A DNA stretch of 64,000 bases from Polytrichum commune (GCA_950295325.1 OX485808.1:41499180-41563179), one strand, 5' to 3'; shown: positions 46,042 through 59,300, numbered from the stretch's first letter. Translations and numbers: made by a program. Notes: generated by a model from the sequence alone, not told the origin.

Positions 46042-46571
46042 GAGTTACGCAAAGTTATAACTATTTAATGAGAATGTAACATTTTACCAAGCAAAACCAA
46101 TTATCTTCTAGAACGTCTAAACAATCTGCTTAACTTTTTCTATTAATATTGAACTCCCGAGTAAGATGTTATTGCATTGTGTAACTCCAAATAGTAATAA
46201 TAAATGTAGTAAGTTATGAAATTTTGACCATGTGTCTCAAGGAAAAAGTAGATGCATGCAAGAAACAATGAAGTGGAAATGGAATGATATGCAACTACAT
46301 CATTCACTTGAAATAGTGTGGACAACAAATAAAATAGACCGCATTAATTATTAAATGTTTTCATTACAATGGAGCATGTACAACAATGCTATATTAACAA
46401 AGTCACAACTAGCTTGATGTGTCGCATTATTATGGCAAGATCAAGCATTTTCCATATAATAAATGAGTAGTGATCTTGACAAATGGCATGATGGGGAACA
46501 CACCAATGGTTGATGTGCCACATGGCATACAAACAATATATTACATTGATGACTTCTGATATACATTTTAT
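46042..46571. other. No recognised feature
   Basis: AT-rich spacer between two transposons; no gene seen. Confidence 0.35.
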
Positions 46572-47999
46572 GGGCGGACATTGAAGTATCCTCTATGAAC
46601 TACTAGGGGTTCCCTATTCTGCCCACCATAAAAGTAGCAGGTCACTCAACCAGCGATGGAGCCGTACATGTTGGATGAATTTTTTCATCTACTCTCTTGT
46701 TCGTGGACGTTCATGGACGACGGGTGCATGTCCTGCATCGTATGTCATTCAATTCATGTCCTCCGACTTTGTGTCATTCCATACAAGATTTTCAAGTAGT
46801 TGTCCTACCACATATATTGGTAAGCTTCAAGTAAACCCTAAACCCTAAGCCTCCATCGATCCTTCACCATCATAAACATATGTGCTTATCCGATATGCCT
46901 TATCAATGACTTCAAGCTCACAATCTTCTCTCACTATAATGACATAGAAAAACAACAAAATAAATATAAAGAACATACCCATGACAATGAAGGACAATCA
47001 TACATGGTTTGGCTCACATAAGGGAAGAAAGAAATGATGCCCCAAAGTGAACCAAAATAGTGCCGGATGAGATGGCAATACATCAAACCTTACTACAAGA
47101 GCCAGATTGTGTGCATGGGGTGATCTCAACGAATTAGGCAAAAAAAATTCCCAATGACCATGGCATTAAGTTTGCGTGGGTAGAGTGGGTGATGTTGCTT
47201 GTTAGAGATGAAATCCTCTAACTTATCTCATAGGATCACAACCAACTTTGAGTACTTGTGTCAACCCCTCTCGTTGGTGACATGGTTTGTCCACACCAAG
47301 TCTTCCAACCCTAAACTCACCAAGAGGTGGGTTCTAAACCCTCTTTCCCATAGCCGTAATGATGTTGACTTGTTGTGCCCATAATGCAGTTAGGATAGTG
47401 TGATCCAAGTCATTCCCTAGTAAGATTAACCCTCTAGTGAGAGAAGATTATGAGCTTGAAGCCATTGACAGTCCAAAAAGAAAGGATGTGAATGCCTAAA
47501 AGGTGAGCTTCAAGTAAACCCTAAATCTTAAGCCTCCATCGATCCTTCACCATCATGAACAAATGTGCATATTCAATATGCCTCCATCCAACTGTGCCTA
47601 TGTGTATTGTGTAACTTGAAATGTGCAACAACAACAATTGTGTCACTTAATGTGTGCACAAAAACAAAGAGCCAAAGCCTAAGCCAAAACAACAACTCTA
47701 ACATGACAAACGCGCCACCGGAATGTACCCTAAACCCTAAGATCCTAGATCTGATATATGTGGCAGGTCAACTACTTGAAGGACTTGTAAGGAATGACAC
47801 AAAGTTGGAGGACATGAATTGAATGACATACAATCCAGGGCATGCACCTATTGTTCATGAACGTCTATGAACATGAGAGTGAATGAAAAAATTCATCCAA
47901 CTTGTATGGCTCCATCGCTAGTTGAGCAACCAACCATTTTTCTAGCGGGCAACAAAAGGAACTCCTAGAAGTTCGTATGGGATACTTTAACGTCTGCCC
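46572..47999. mobile_element. Long-TIR element (non-autonomous, MULE- or foldback-like)
   Basis: A 1,428-bp element. The ends pair over about 250 bp (46572-46820 against 47757-47999), starting GGGCGGACATTGAAGTATCC and, from the other side, GGGCAGACGTTAAAGTATCC. Landmarks in both arms include GCGATGGAGCC, GGATGAATTTTTTCAT, GTATGTCATTCAATTCATG and TTTGTGTCATTCC. Flanks ATTTTAT and ATCTTAT could be an eroded duplication. Inside, AGCTTCAAGTAAACCCTAAA with AAGCCTCCATCGATCCTTCA is directly repeated (46826 and 47505). No transposase. Confidence 0.85.
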
Positions 48000-50055
48000 A
48001 TCTTATGTTGAACACAAAAAATCTCATGTTGGTTGAAAGTCACACAACGATGACAACGACAGTGCTAGATGACACATACTCTAGATTTGTTACATTAATG
48101 GCTTTGTAATGCACCTTATTCAAAACATAAAAATGCCTTGCTTGGTAAACACCATTTCTTTGTAAGAAAATGTTGATGTTCATTTTATAATTATTGTGGT
48201 TCACATTGGTTTTAAAATATGGGTGTTATGCTAATTAGTATAGTATAAACTATTTTGAGGGCAGTCTTCAATTTAGTGTCAACATGGTATTCGTGAAAAT
48301 GTCACATGACATGCAAAAATATCACGTTGACCATTTTCTTGAACACAAAGAAGGCCAACTTGAATTGGTCTTTGGAGGCCACTTTTGTCAACTACATTTG
48401 GATGTTTTTACAAAATGCTAGTAGCATGTGCGAGTGATAATGAGGGAAGAAGTGATTTTATATCATGAATGTCACAATCTTCATTGTTACTTCAAATAAT
48501 CTTGATAGCAATCAAAACATAACATTCATGATATTAAAAAACTTCTACTATGAACTTGTACCATAGGTGCCCATATATACAAAATAAGTTTCAAAATGCA
48601 AATAAAATTGAAGTTGAAGTGCACTCTACAATACTAGAAACTGAATCAATCTTGAAAAAAACCACAAAAGGTCACATATAAATGTGACATTCTCGCGAAT
48701 ACTATGTTTTTCGATGCTCACGGGCCAATTATTGTAGCAATACACTTAGCTTCCACACGCTCATTGCCCTTGTTTGTTATTCTAGTTCAAATTTTGAATA
48801 CGTATGGAGCTCTCAACAGTGATGAACCCAAATGTAAGAGAAGCCAATAGCCTACAATTTAAGTCCTACATTCATTGTAAAGGCCTTTTTTTTGTGGTAG
48901 AATGCGGTTTTAATTGAAAATTGGTGTTGAATTTTTGTGCCATATTTTCTAGAGCAGTCTTCGTGACTTGTCATGTAGCACCAAGTACATCATGTGATAT
49001 CTATGTACATCACATTTAGTGTACTTATTATGTGGACCTACATAATGCTATGACTATTTATTGAAAATGTAATTTTCACCTATAAAGTCATTTATGTTCT
49101 AGAAATGTACGAATTCAACCTTTGTTGGTAAAAAAGAAATTATAGAGTAAGAAGTTATCACATTGTAGGATTTTGAGTAGTCAGTCACACTGAATATCAT
49201 AAACACTCTAGTTGTTATCTTGTGACTTCATGACAAACTAATGTGGGTCGACAAGGAATGGTGTGGGCCACACTCATTTAGATGTTTAATGCAATGAGAT
49301 AGGTAGCTAGAGTAGAGGAGCCCATAACCGATCACTGAAGAGATTCTAGGCCATAGCTTGAGAAGTGTCAGGTGGTGCAAATTTTTCCGGTGTAGGAAGA
49401 TAAAAATCATGAGGATTGCAAAATTTCCAGTAATTTTATTCTTCACATTGAAATTACTATGAATTTTGAAGCCAAAAGTTGACTCGCACATATTACCAAT
49501 GTATAAAGTTTGCCATAACCACTCATTTTAAATGGTCATTCCTCCTCACTTCAACACTCAAAGCCATGACATGTGTCATGGCACTATTGGTTCTAGCCTG
49601 ATTGAAATTCAGTCCCAACAGTATCGAAATTCAAGTCCAACTTGGTCGACATTCCAATACCTTAATAGATTGTGAATGGGGTCTTGATTGGGAATAGGCC
49701 CATCTACTGTACTTGTATTTAAACAATTGTAGAAAAGTTCTTGTATGTTGGGTAGCTTAAGGATAGCCTATGCACTTCATCCAAGGGGTGTAACCGGCGT
49801 TCAAATACAAAACGCAATGTGATAAAAGATTGGGTCACATTTATTATTTCAAAGTTAAGATGTAAAAGTATTAGAGTAATTTAGGGTGTTGAATCTTCGT
49901 TATGATAATACAAGAGGTATGTTTTAATAATATTCATCAAACATGTAAAATATCCCATGAAAATGCGCATCACTTCACAACCCCCTTGAAATTGCCCAAT
50001 TATTACACATGTGTCTTGCCTTTGTCCCCTGGTAACTTCATCAAAGAATGTACAT
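48000..50055. other. Repeat-like DNA, no gene
   Basis: Contains a member of the 32.4-kb repeat family at 48945-49060. Otherwise AT-rich with no recognised coding frame. Confidence 0.45.
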
Positions 50056-50620
50056 TGTTTAGGGTATTTAGTTTCATGTACACATTTTGCGAAGGGTCTA
50101 AACTAGATGCCTTGAGGTCTCGAATTGTCATGCCTGCCAATTGTCAATATGATTCCATTGTCAACATGAGTAACTTCTTTAAGTGAAGGAATATCTACAT
50201 TATGATACTTAGAGTAGCATATTGAGATACTTTACATGATAGTCTTGTGGTTTACTATGGAAGGGAAGATACTCTTGAGCGTACTAATGGCAAGTGTCAT
50301 GGGTTTATATTTTAGTATGGAAGAGGAAGATATTCTTGAGCATAATAATGGTAAGTGTCATTTGTGTACACTTTAGTGAACTTGTAGACCAAATAAGTAG
50401 TGTGTCTCCCCCTGCATTATGTAACATAAGCATGCACCTCAAAAATCTATTGAGCAAATTCATGCCAATATATTGAGTGAACACAATTGAATGCCAAGTG
50501 TCATGAGGTGACACTTATGATGAAGTTGTTAATTTCAGTGTACTACGCATATGCCTCAAAATAGGGCAAGTGACGCTCTTACGCATGTGACACTAAATAC
50601 TATAAATGGTGTAGTATGTC
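50056..50620 (+). repeat. Dispersed repeat family R3, copy b
   Basis: Homologous to 33880-34430 in the same direction; the GTGTCATGAGGTGACACT block lies at 50498-50515. One internal segment (TACTATGGAAG, ATACTCTTGAGC) is locally duplicated at 50256-50345. Confidence 0.75.
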
Positions 50621-51071
50621 TAAGGGAAAATGGTGTATATGAATACAACCCTCTTCCCTCCCAAGTCATTTCTTAACAATTTAAGGGGCCCAATGTACAA
50701 CCTATCTAGTAAACCATTTCTACAAGTCCTCATGAAGTCTTAATACGATAAGTTTTGTACTTTTGTGTTTGAAATTGTGTTTAGTGCATTATCTTACAAT
50801 GATTAATATAATATAAAGTATAGTCATAGTGACATGGACGACAATACATACTAAGTATGTATTTGAATCCAAGGGCACCCAAGTCATATATACGAACCCA
50901 ACACTTTGATTACATTGAGGAATTTAGCCAATCAAAGAAAGTGCACTTGATGAATGTTTTAATTTACGATAAAAGTAATTTTGACACAATCATTTTGAAT
51001 TGGAAATATGTAGCTCAAACATGTTTTAGTGCATGTCGAGGAGAAATCAAAAGCCCAAGTACAATCTCTTA
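50621..51071. other. No recognised feature
   Basis: AT-rich spacer. A 71-codon frame at 50857 has no recognisable domain. Confidence 0.35.
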
Positions 51072-51384
51072 GGGCCGGTTCACGTGGGTCCCAAGTCCCA
51101 AGTCTCAAGTCCCACTCATGCTAGCAGGTCCCAAAATGGAGGCAAAGTCCCAACTTTTGAGCCTCAAGAAACTATAAAAATATGGTCAATTATCATTCAA
51201 GTTGGATCTTGATTATTTTATGCAAAAATATTTGTGGGACTTGTGATGAGAGTTGGGTCTAGCTTTTTGCTTGACCCAACTACTCTCAACACAAGTCCAA
51301 AGCCTCATCTCTAAAACGTGTTGCCAAGCAGTCATCCATGTCATACTTGGGACTTAGGACTTGGGACCCCAAGTGCACCAACCC
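51072..51384. mobile_element. Harbinger-type MITE
   Basis: A 313-bp element. The left end reads GGGCCGGTTCACGTGGGTCC and the right end, read inward, GGGTTGGTGCACTTGGGGTC, with pairing continuing through CCAAGTCC. The flanks TTA (51069-51071) and TCA (51385-51387) fit a decayed TTA duplication. Confidence 0.72.
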
Positions 51385-51387
51385 TCA

Positions 51388-52188
51388 AACGCTTAGGTGT
51401 GAAAAACCATCCACCCTCTATGACCCACCAAGGGGAATAGTTTGCATTAAAATTAAAGCCTTTGACGATGCTAATCCCTATGTCAAGCAACTCTAAAAAA
51501 ACTAAGAGATTCTGAATGTAGAGGGTCCATAACATGACGATTGAGGCGTAAGTACTAGCATCCACAATACACTAACCATATGGTTTAGTGTGGCCCACAC
51601 TAATTATCTTGCAATCATTGGGTGGCAGCTCGAGGGGGTGACACTTGGTACTACATGACAAGCCACAAAGACCTCTCCAAATGACATGGCACACCAATTA
51701 TTCTAATGACACAATAATAATTAAGTAGATGGTTAGTGTAATGAGGTTAAGTGGGGTCCCTTTTTCCCATAACCCGTGTACTAATTTAGAGGAAGCCGCA
51801 CTCCATTAAGCCCAGGAAGCCAACTAGTGGGAGTAGTAGTTGGCTGCGGCCTGAGAAGTTTGTATTCCGCAGCCGCGACCAGGGGCCCACCACCCTACCG
51901 CGGCAGCGCGCGAAAAAGGCTCATGTCCAGGCTCCCCCGACACCGTCCGATCTTCACGCCCCGGGCCTCCTCCGATCGTGGCCGTCCGTGGCCTTCGTGG
52001 TGGCCATGCGGCGCTAGGCTCTTCGCTTCGCCTTCTACTCGTAAGGACCCCTCCGAAATTTCTCTTTCTCTTTTCGCATCGCGCCTTCGGAGCTCTTCAT
52101 TTTCCACAGGCCCGCCCGCCCGCTCGCTTCAGTGTTGTGGAGGTTTTTGCTGCGCCTCCGGGGAGCTTAGGGCTACGTAGTTTGAGCC
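51388..52188 (+). promoter_or_regulatory. Upstream region of cold-shock gene copy 2
   Basis: AT-rich repeat DNA (with an inverted member of the 32.4-kb family at 51590-51715) changes to GC-rich sequence at about 51.83 kb. The GC-rich part to the ATG is the likely promoter and leader. Only the last 80 or so bases resemble the copy 1 leader (GTTGTGGAGG, then TTTGAGCCATGG). Confidence 0.45.
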
Positions 52189-52776
52189 ATGGCGGATGAG
52201 GTCGCAGCGGCGGGCGCCAAGAAGACCGGAAAGGTGAAGTGGTTCAACAGCAGCAAGGGGTTCGGTTTCATCACCCCTGACGACGGCGGTGACGACCTGT
52301 TTGTGCACCAGACGTCTATCCATGCCGAAGGCTTCCGGTCGCTCCGTGAGGGCGAGGTGGTAGAGTTCACCGTCGAGTCTAGCGATGACGGAAGGACGAA
52401 GGCGTTGGACGTAACGGGACCAGCTGGGTCGTTTGTTCAAGGAGCGAGCTACAGGCGCGACGGGTACGGTGGAGGAGGCCGAGGTGGAGCAGAGGGAGGA
52501 GGCCGAGGGTTTGGAGGCGGCGCCGGAAGAGGAAGAGGCCGCGGGGGACGAGGTGGAGGCGGGGGTTTTGGAGGTGAGCGCGCTGCCGGAGGCGGTGGGG
52601 ACCGGTCTTGCTACAACTGTGGCGAGGGAGGCCACATTGCCCGCGAGTGCCCTAACGAGTCAACAGGGAATGCTAGACAGGGAGGTGGCGGAGGCGGGGG
52701 TGGCAACCGGAACTGCTACAACTGTGGAGAGGCTGGACACATGGCGAGGGACTGCCCACCGGCGGCCGCCGCTTAG
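52189..52776 (+). CDS. CSP: Cold-shock-domain glycine-rich zinc-knuckle RNA-binding protein, copy 2
   Basis: Encodes exactly the same 195 residues as 15349-15936: cold-shock domain (13-77) with RNP1 and RNP2, Gly/Arg-rich linker, and CCHC knuckles at 141-154 and 176-189. Intronless, same start context. The likely role is as an RNA chaperone in nucleus and cytoplasm, and it is probably redundant with copy 1 at protein level. The promoters differ, so expression may differ. All 14 coding differences between the copies are synonymous; 12 fall in the first 44 codons, which points to conversion of the 3' portion rather than simple duplication. Confidence 0.97.
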   Translation: MADEVAAAGAKKTGKVKWFNSSKGFGFITPDDGGDDLFVHQTSIHAEGFRSLREGEVVEFTVESSDDGRTKALDVTGPAGSFVQGASYRRDGYGGGGRGGAEGGGRGFGGGAGRGRGRGGRGGGGGFGGERAAGGGGDRSCYNCGEGGHIARECPNESTGNARQGGGGGGGGNRNCYNCGEAGHMARDCPPAAAA

Positions 52777-53370
52777 ATGCTTCATTGAGAAAGCTTTTTA
52801 CCTCTGGCTAGATGGGAAGACAAACCTGGGGAAGGCTTGGGCCTGACCAGATTCTTGCGGAGCATACTTCTGCTCGCTGGACAGTGAGACCGCGGGGGGC
52901 TCACGGTGTTGAAGCTTTGTTGTGTACCAGGCGGGAGAGGGTAGTGCTCTGTTGAATTCGTTTTTAATCGCTTCCGGTTTTAGTCCTCGTGGATGTGGCA
53001 AGGGTTTTCGTCTGCACTAAGGCCTGCTGGGGGCTGCAGGTGTGATGTAGTATCCAGAAGCTTTCATGAGTTCTGTTTTTTGTGTGGATGGTAAACGTCT
53101 GTGCCATTTGCGGGGTGGGAAAAAGATGCCTACGGGCGGTGGAGTCTTGGGGGCAAAAGCCCGGGGTTCTCCGCGTCGAAGCTTCGTCATTACCACCTCT
53201 GCAATCAGCATCGAGGCAAGGCGGTCGATTTGGCTGGAGTCTCTCGTGGCGGAGGCTGAGTCGAAGAAGGGCGTACGTGGTGTCAGGGTGTAGTGGAATA
53301 GACCAAAGCCTTATGTTTGTCAAGTCAATCTTAAGCTTTGGATAGCATGCTACATCCTAGGTGAAATGTA
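52777..53370 (+). other. 3' untranslated/downstream segment shared with copy 1
   Basis: Counterpart of 15937-16535. Near-identical to about 53205, then a divergent block, then similar again to about 53365. Confidence 0.65.
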
Positions 53371-56300
53371 ATTGAATTCAAGAAAGGCATTCAAGTTGGG
53401 AAAATCATTCAAAACCAGTCTCCTGTCTTTGATCTGGATGCATATTCACATGCCTTGAAGTCAGTCGCATGTGCGTTTTGATGTATGTGGGTGTTCTCAT
53501 GTATGACCCTAATCTGCAATCGATGGCTCTGTCATATGTGGGATATGGCACAGAATAAACTTTGTCGGCATTGGGAGGGTTATGAACGATGATGAATGCT
53601 TGTGTTTCTCACTACAGTAGAGGGATAGAAGTTTATCTTTATACACTTCGTGATGTTTTCGGCTCAATCCATGTTTTGATTGCTTGGTTTATGTATTACA
53701 AATGCAGTGACGTTTTTGGGTGGTATCTTTAATCGACAAGCAATGTTCCTTCCAGTTTATTTTGTTTGATGCTTTATCTGCAGTTTCTGGAAGTCCGCTG
53801 TTCCATATCGTTTTGTAACTCGGGTTACCTCTTTATATTACCTCTGATATCATCATGCCCTAGATTGGCACCAGCGGAATGCCATTTGAAGCTGGAGAAG
53901 TACACCATCGAGCATTCTCTGCTGTCGCTTGTATGGAAGATGTATTTTGCAAAGACGTCTCTCTTTCTTAACTCGGACACGGTGTACATGTAATGGCTCT
54001 CCAAGTCTCCAACCACCATCTTGCTGTTTGTCCTTTCGTTGTAAAGGACTTCAGATCATGTCTGCATGGAAAGTGTATTGGACTGACCTTAGGGAGGATA
54101 AAATGTGTCAGACTTACCCTATCTGGAATTATGCTGTAGTTGTCGTTTCTGTCACAACGTTTGGTATGGTCTGCGTGTCCTGGATTTTGTTGCACATCTC
54201 ATTTTCGTTATGAGTACAAGCTCATTCTGCTGGAGATCCAAAAATTCTGCATTGATTTTTCACCTGATGGTACTCAAGAATGAGAACTTTAAGCATCTAA
54301 ATCTCTCGAGACTGCTTCCTGGCAGTGTGAAGGGGACTGTCAAAAAGAAATTGTCAGAACAGAACAGAAGCAGGAGGATACTAATCTTAACAAGCTCAAG
54401 CTGCATAGCAAGTCTCACAATCGTTAACAGGTGCACAACACATGACTATAATGGAGTAAAGGAGTTGTTTACAGCACTTCAGCCTTCCTTTATCTTTGCA
54501 GGTAATACTACTTACACCTGGTCAGCATCTCCGTGCAGACATAAAGATGTTGGTATGTCTTGCCACCGAGGGATTAATAGGAAATAGTCTTACCTTGACA
54601 GGAAAGACGAATTTGCAAACACTAAAGCACTAAGAGAGTTGACAAAATCAACTTGTGCAAGCTATGTATAGAGCTTAGGGGAGAATTGTTGTCATGATGG
54701 ACAACAAAAATTTTCTTCAGATTGAAAATTTGAGATTAAACAGGGTTGCACAGACCCTGAGTACAATATAGTAGTGTCGGCACAAATTATCAACACTTGA
54801 AAATATAGGGCCTGACACTGCATGGCCAGCATGACAATACTACATCTGAATGACCTGACTTACGTACTTTCCAGCCCAACTGTCTTCATGTGTAGTCATT
54901 CACCAGATATTGCATGGAAAGCTTGGAAAATAAGGTGGAACTCAGTTTTCAAATCATTCCCAAACTCGAGAAATAATGCAGCGGTGTGGCTTTCCCTCCT
55001 ACTAGCACACGCATGGTCATCTTGGTCTCTCTTAAGGTATAGGAAAGAATAATGCTCAATAAGACACATACTTGGGAGCCAGATGTATATCGTAAGCAGC
55101 CACTTGAAAGACCTGTAAAGGTTGTGAAGAACGAATGTTGAAGAAGGCATCTTTAGTAGAATCCTAAAACATCTTAATGCGTTTCCACTCCATTTCCTGG
55201 TAAGCACATCAGCAACCCTTGTAAGGGCAGACGGGTAACTGGGTAATTGCAGAAATGTCTAACTAAGGTTCAATTCGGTTACTTGGTCAGGACTTAGTGA
55301 TATGTGAAAGTATTTCTAATCATTTCATAAAATGCCTACTTGCCTTGCAACAAAAAGAGAAAAATCCATATGATCTCCAGGCCATTGAACTCCATAAGAA
55401 ATTGTGGCAAAACATAGGATAACATGCACCAGATAAGGTTAAATTCCTAGTCCTATTGGTGTAGACATAAGGATTGAAAAGTTTCCAAGGGGTCTCAAGA
55501 TCAATATTCCTAAAAACCTCCTATGGAGATACTAAGTGATTAATGCACATATTGAAGACCTGCATGACTACTACCCATTTTAACACTCGCCAACTATCAA
55601 AAGCCAAGCAATGCTGCGTAAGAAACTCTCATCCTTCCAAATATCAATCTGTGGGAAATTGACAGGTCCCAATAACCCCCCAAGATGAAGAGCTATAACC
55701 CTACCTATTTTCTTCATCTGGGAGTCTGGATTCTTGTTGCATAGTGTCCATACTGCAGGAAACTTGGCTATGCATAGGAGATGATTTCAAACAAGCATAT
55801 ATACTCATCTATGAAACTAAGGCTTCTCGTAATCTGATCTGTCTACATCTAATCCAGGTGTATCATGAGCCAAGCCAGAGTTAAGAATACCACGAAGACC
55901 ATCCACCTTCTGTAGAGTTTATCTAAAAAAACCCTCAAAATCATTCAATGTACACCTTGCTAAATGAGAGCACTTTGTGTGATGGAAGCATATAACTTCT
56001 ACAGGCTTTGAGTTTTTTGAAGAACATAAATAACTGTCTCAAATCTTCAGTTCTCATTCAGAACTAAAGAGTCTGAGGATATGGTTTGGCAATTTGAGAC
56101 CTTCACTGTCGGCTCAAGACATGATGTGAACCAAACACCAGAAAATGATCAGGCTGGACAGTCGAAAACTTACAGTACATGTTCCTACAGATTGACTGCG
56201 GTTTGCAACACCCATGCAAAATCCTTGACCCACTATGTAGCAATTTGTCCGCACCTCAGCTTTGCTGAACACTGCATATTCAGAGAACAATTCAAATCTA

Positions 56301-57706
56301 TCAATACACAGCTGGCACTTGAGATGCGGATTGTGGGCGAGATTGTCCCAAACACCCTGCCTTGTAAGAAACCAAATGCTGAATTTGTGAGGCATGAGTG
56401 CACCAAGGAGGTCACACCTGTCCCAAAAGCAGGTTGAGGTCACATCATGATGTGGAGTGCTTGTCTGAGACTTTGTGAGATAACCAGAAAAATTCAGACG
56501 CCATGTTAGAAGTGGAAATAGGCAAGGAAAATTGGCTCCTAAACAGGCAACTTCCACTTCACTACTTTCATCCTTTGAAGAACTTCAAAGATAACTTAAA
56601 CAATAGATTCATACCCCTTTACAGCAAGACTTTTGGTGTTGGGAAGACAAGATGAGGCCATGTAGTTAGGTTCCAACTCTTTGATTTCTTTATTGTGAGA
56701 GCCCTTACAATTGGTAATCCTGCCTTCGGTCAGTACATTTATGTTGGTCACCGTCAAGTTCAATTGCGGCTTTCTCTACCTGAGGTCCACCCTATCAAAT
56801 CCGCAGTCATATTTTCTCATTTGAAATCCAGAAATAAGTGCAAAATCACCTAGGGCCTTTTTGGTCACTGGTTTGCACAGAATACAATGTTGATTCTTGT
56901 TTCTACCTTATCTATTTGTGTTCTCCTCTTTCAGTTCAAGATGACCGATGATATATATAGGTAAGCTGATAACCCTCAGCTTCTCATCCCCACCTGAACT
57001 GAAAACCTGAGATAAGGAGACTATAGACCAAATAGAATTGAATGACTAGATTCCCCACCTACAAAGCTTCTAGCCACCCTGCAGGTTCAAAAGCGTCACT
57101 TACATGACAAGAATTTGTAATGAACAGGTTTGAGATGCCCTTAGTAGATGCGACTATGCTGACAATCTGTGCCTGGACGTAGGATCCATACACACTTGTG
57201 CAGATAGCAGCAAGCTGGAAATTTATGTCGTCCCACTAGACCAGGTATTGTTTCGATTTCAATTTACTGCTCAGTGGGCCTACGGCCACATGCCCTGCTT
57301 TTGAAAATCCCAAAACCCTAAACCCTAAACCTTCCAATGGAGACTGAAAACTGTTGAAACTTGGGCAGCGAGATGCTATTTGTGGGCACATAGGCTCAAA
57401 CCTCAAGTAATTGTGGGGGCGTGCGTTCGTTTGGACGGACTGGCGACTCTGCTCCCACTCTCCTCTGGGTTCAAATTTGATCAAATATCAAAATTACATG
57501 TCGTCAAAAGATGCAGACAGCTGCATTTGTACCATTGAGTCTCCTATCTGCCACATGATGGAACTCAGAGAATCACCCCAGGCAATCAATTGATTGGGTT
57601 TCTTGAACCAGATATGTCAAAACTGCAATATACTAAAGTACAGAAGCAATATATGACAGATTGTAAAGCGGGAGGGGAGGGGGAGAAGGAGAGATTCATA
57701 CATACC
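53371..57706. other. Long intergenic region, no gene recognised
   Basis: Composition is moderate and repeat density lower than elsewhere. Frames up to 160 codons (54105-54587) and 147 codons (56114-56557, minus) show no domain. A telobox-like double CCCTAAACCCTAAA lies at about 57314. Non-coding transcripts or introns of an unseen gene cannot be excluded. Confidence 0.4.
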
Positions 57707-58699
57707 CTAATTCCCCTTGGGAGGGAAGATATTTTTCAAGTGTCTAAGAATCATCTCATAGCTTGTGAATGTGATGACTGCGGCAGGCGTGGTTCGCATC
57801 AAGTTGGCCGCGTAACCACGGTAAAAGCCTCCAAACCCTTCGTGGAGGGAGATTTTCTTGATGCAATCCACCACGCCAGTGTAACGGAGCTGTTCAAGCC
57901 TGGCAACTCCTTGCTCTTGCAACCTGGATCGGACAACCTCGTGGGGATATGTGATGGTGGATGCAATGACTTTAGCCGCCGACGTCGCCATAGCCACCTG
58001 TCGCACAGGCAGTTTCTCAACAGACGTCCCCTCTTTCTCCGCAAGATGGTTCTTGAAAAACTCAAACAAAGGAAACTGTATAGCCACATGACTGATCCCT
58101 GCCAGAGCTGGCACCACACCACTGTAAAGCCCCCGTGCTCCTTCCTCACGAAAAATCCTTCTGAGAGCCGAATACAAACCTTTGTAAGGAATAAGCTCCG
58201 GTCTCAACTGCTGTGTTTGGATGCGTGTCTTCACCACCCATAGTGGATTTGTCACCAAAATAGTGGTTGCCCCTGCCCCTGCAGATGCCAACATATTGGC
58301 CCCTACCGAGAGCTTCGGATACACACCACATTGATCAGATGCATTATTCCCATTCCTTCTTGCTTGCCGTGTTTGCAACACCTTCTTTAACTGCTCGTAT
58401 ACCGTGAAGTACACAGCCCAATTCACAAGCAACGCTACCATGGTGGACGAGAATCCGCAATAGAGGCCTTTCACTCCCTCCTCACGAAAAATCTTTCCAA
58501 GGTGGCCTAATATAACCCCGCCCCGCACACTCTGGGCCGATGCAGGCAGCCGGTTCACTTGGAGGCGTGTCTTCACCACATCCAGCGGACACACAAATGT
58601 CGCGGCCAACATCCCGGCCCCTGCACCGGCGGCCGCAGTTATCAGCCGCGTGCGTCGGTCCTCCCGCGCAACCGCAATCCTCTGGCTCTTGCTGCCCAT
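57707..58699 (-). CDS. NDT: NAD+ transporter, mitochondrial carrier family (NDT1/NDT2-like)
   Basis: A 330-aa complete carrier. From the ATG at 58699 (MGSKSQRI) there are three carrier repeats with signatures PLDVVKTRLQ (from residue 38), PLWVVKTRIQ (152) and PHEVVRSRLQ (252), each starting one of the three paired-helix modules. The Trp in the second signature, GISHVAIQFP and RTTPAAVITFTSYE match plant NDT1/NDT2, which exchange NAD+ with ADP or AMP in organelle membranes. Usual length is about 310-360 aa. A GTG-initiated extension to 58780 is open but not protein-like. No intron interrupts the frame, unlike plant NDT genes as I recall them. Organelle targeting cannot be read from sequence; the N-terminus is short and basic. 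Confidence 0.92.
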   Translation of the reverse strand: MGSKSQRIAVAREDRRTRLITAAAGAGAGMLAATFVCPLDVVKTRLQVNRLPASAQSVRGGVILGHLGKIFREEGVKGLYCGFSSTMVALLVNWAVYFTVYEQLKKVLQTRQARRNGNNASDQCGVYPKLSVGANMLASAGAGATTILVTNPLWVVKTRIQTQQLRPELIPYKGLYSALRRIFREEGARGLYSGVVPALAGISHVAIQFPLFEFFKNHLAEKEGTSVEKLPVRQVAMATSAAKVIASTITYPHEVVRSRLQEQGVARLEQLRYTGVVDCIKKISLHEGFGGFYRGYAANLMRTTPAAVITFTSYEMILRHLKNIFPPKGN

Positions 58700-59300
58700 G
58701 ATTGAATTGAGTTGCGTTCCGGGAAAAACCCTTTTAGGGTTTGCAAATCCCGTCCAGAATGACGGACATGATCGAGCCACTGGTTAACGAGTGCACCGAA
58801 CAATTCTTGCGATGGTCACGACTTGGCCCCGCATCGTGCTCAAGAGACGCGATGGGGTGAGTGTGGGATTGGAGCTTGCCTACCTGCGGGAACATAACCG
58901 AGTTGACGACGACAACAACAAGGGTTGATGAAAAGATGAGCGAAAACACGATAAGAATGAGGAAAAGGGGATAAATGAAAGGAGGAGGAGGAGGGTGGCC
59001 GGATTGGGCTTATGATGACGATGGTTCTTGCGTATTCGATGGTGAGTGCTGCAGATGAATGCATCAACCCTGGCACGACTTGGCAAAATGGGTTGGGCGG
59101 CGAGAATCAATCGTTCGGGGCTTTCAAAGAACTTGTTCGCAACCTACGCAATTCCAATGATTCTCCTCGCTTCGTCGTTGTTGTGTCGCAACTCGTAGGG
59201 CCTGTCCCCGGGGTGCCGCGTGCACCCGCGGGCCGCCGCGAGGTGCCGCTGGCCGCCCCTGCGGCCGGCGGCCACCCGTCTTCAGGTGGGCTTCATGAGC
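58700..59300. promoter_or_regulatory. NDT upstream region and GC-rich island
   Basis: The leader and promoter of the minus-strand NDT gene lie here. 59190-59290 is extremely GC-rich (CCCCGGGG, CCGCGGGC, GCGGCCGGCGGCC-type runs). A plus-strand frame (59012-59413) crosses it but resembles no family; it could be a first exon of a divergent gene or chance. Confidence 0.4.

Noticed and set aside
54105-54587. 160-codon plus-strand frame
   Set aside because: No recognisable domain, no splice or start context support and irregular composition.
57310-57330. Telomere-like CCCTAAA repeats as an interstitial telomere
   Set aside because: Only two to three units; more likely a promoter telobox or chance.
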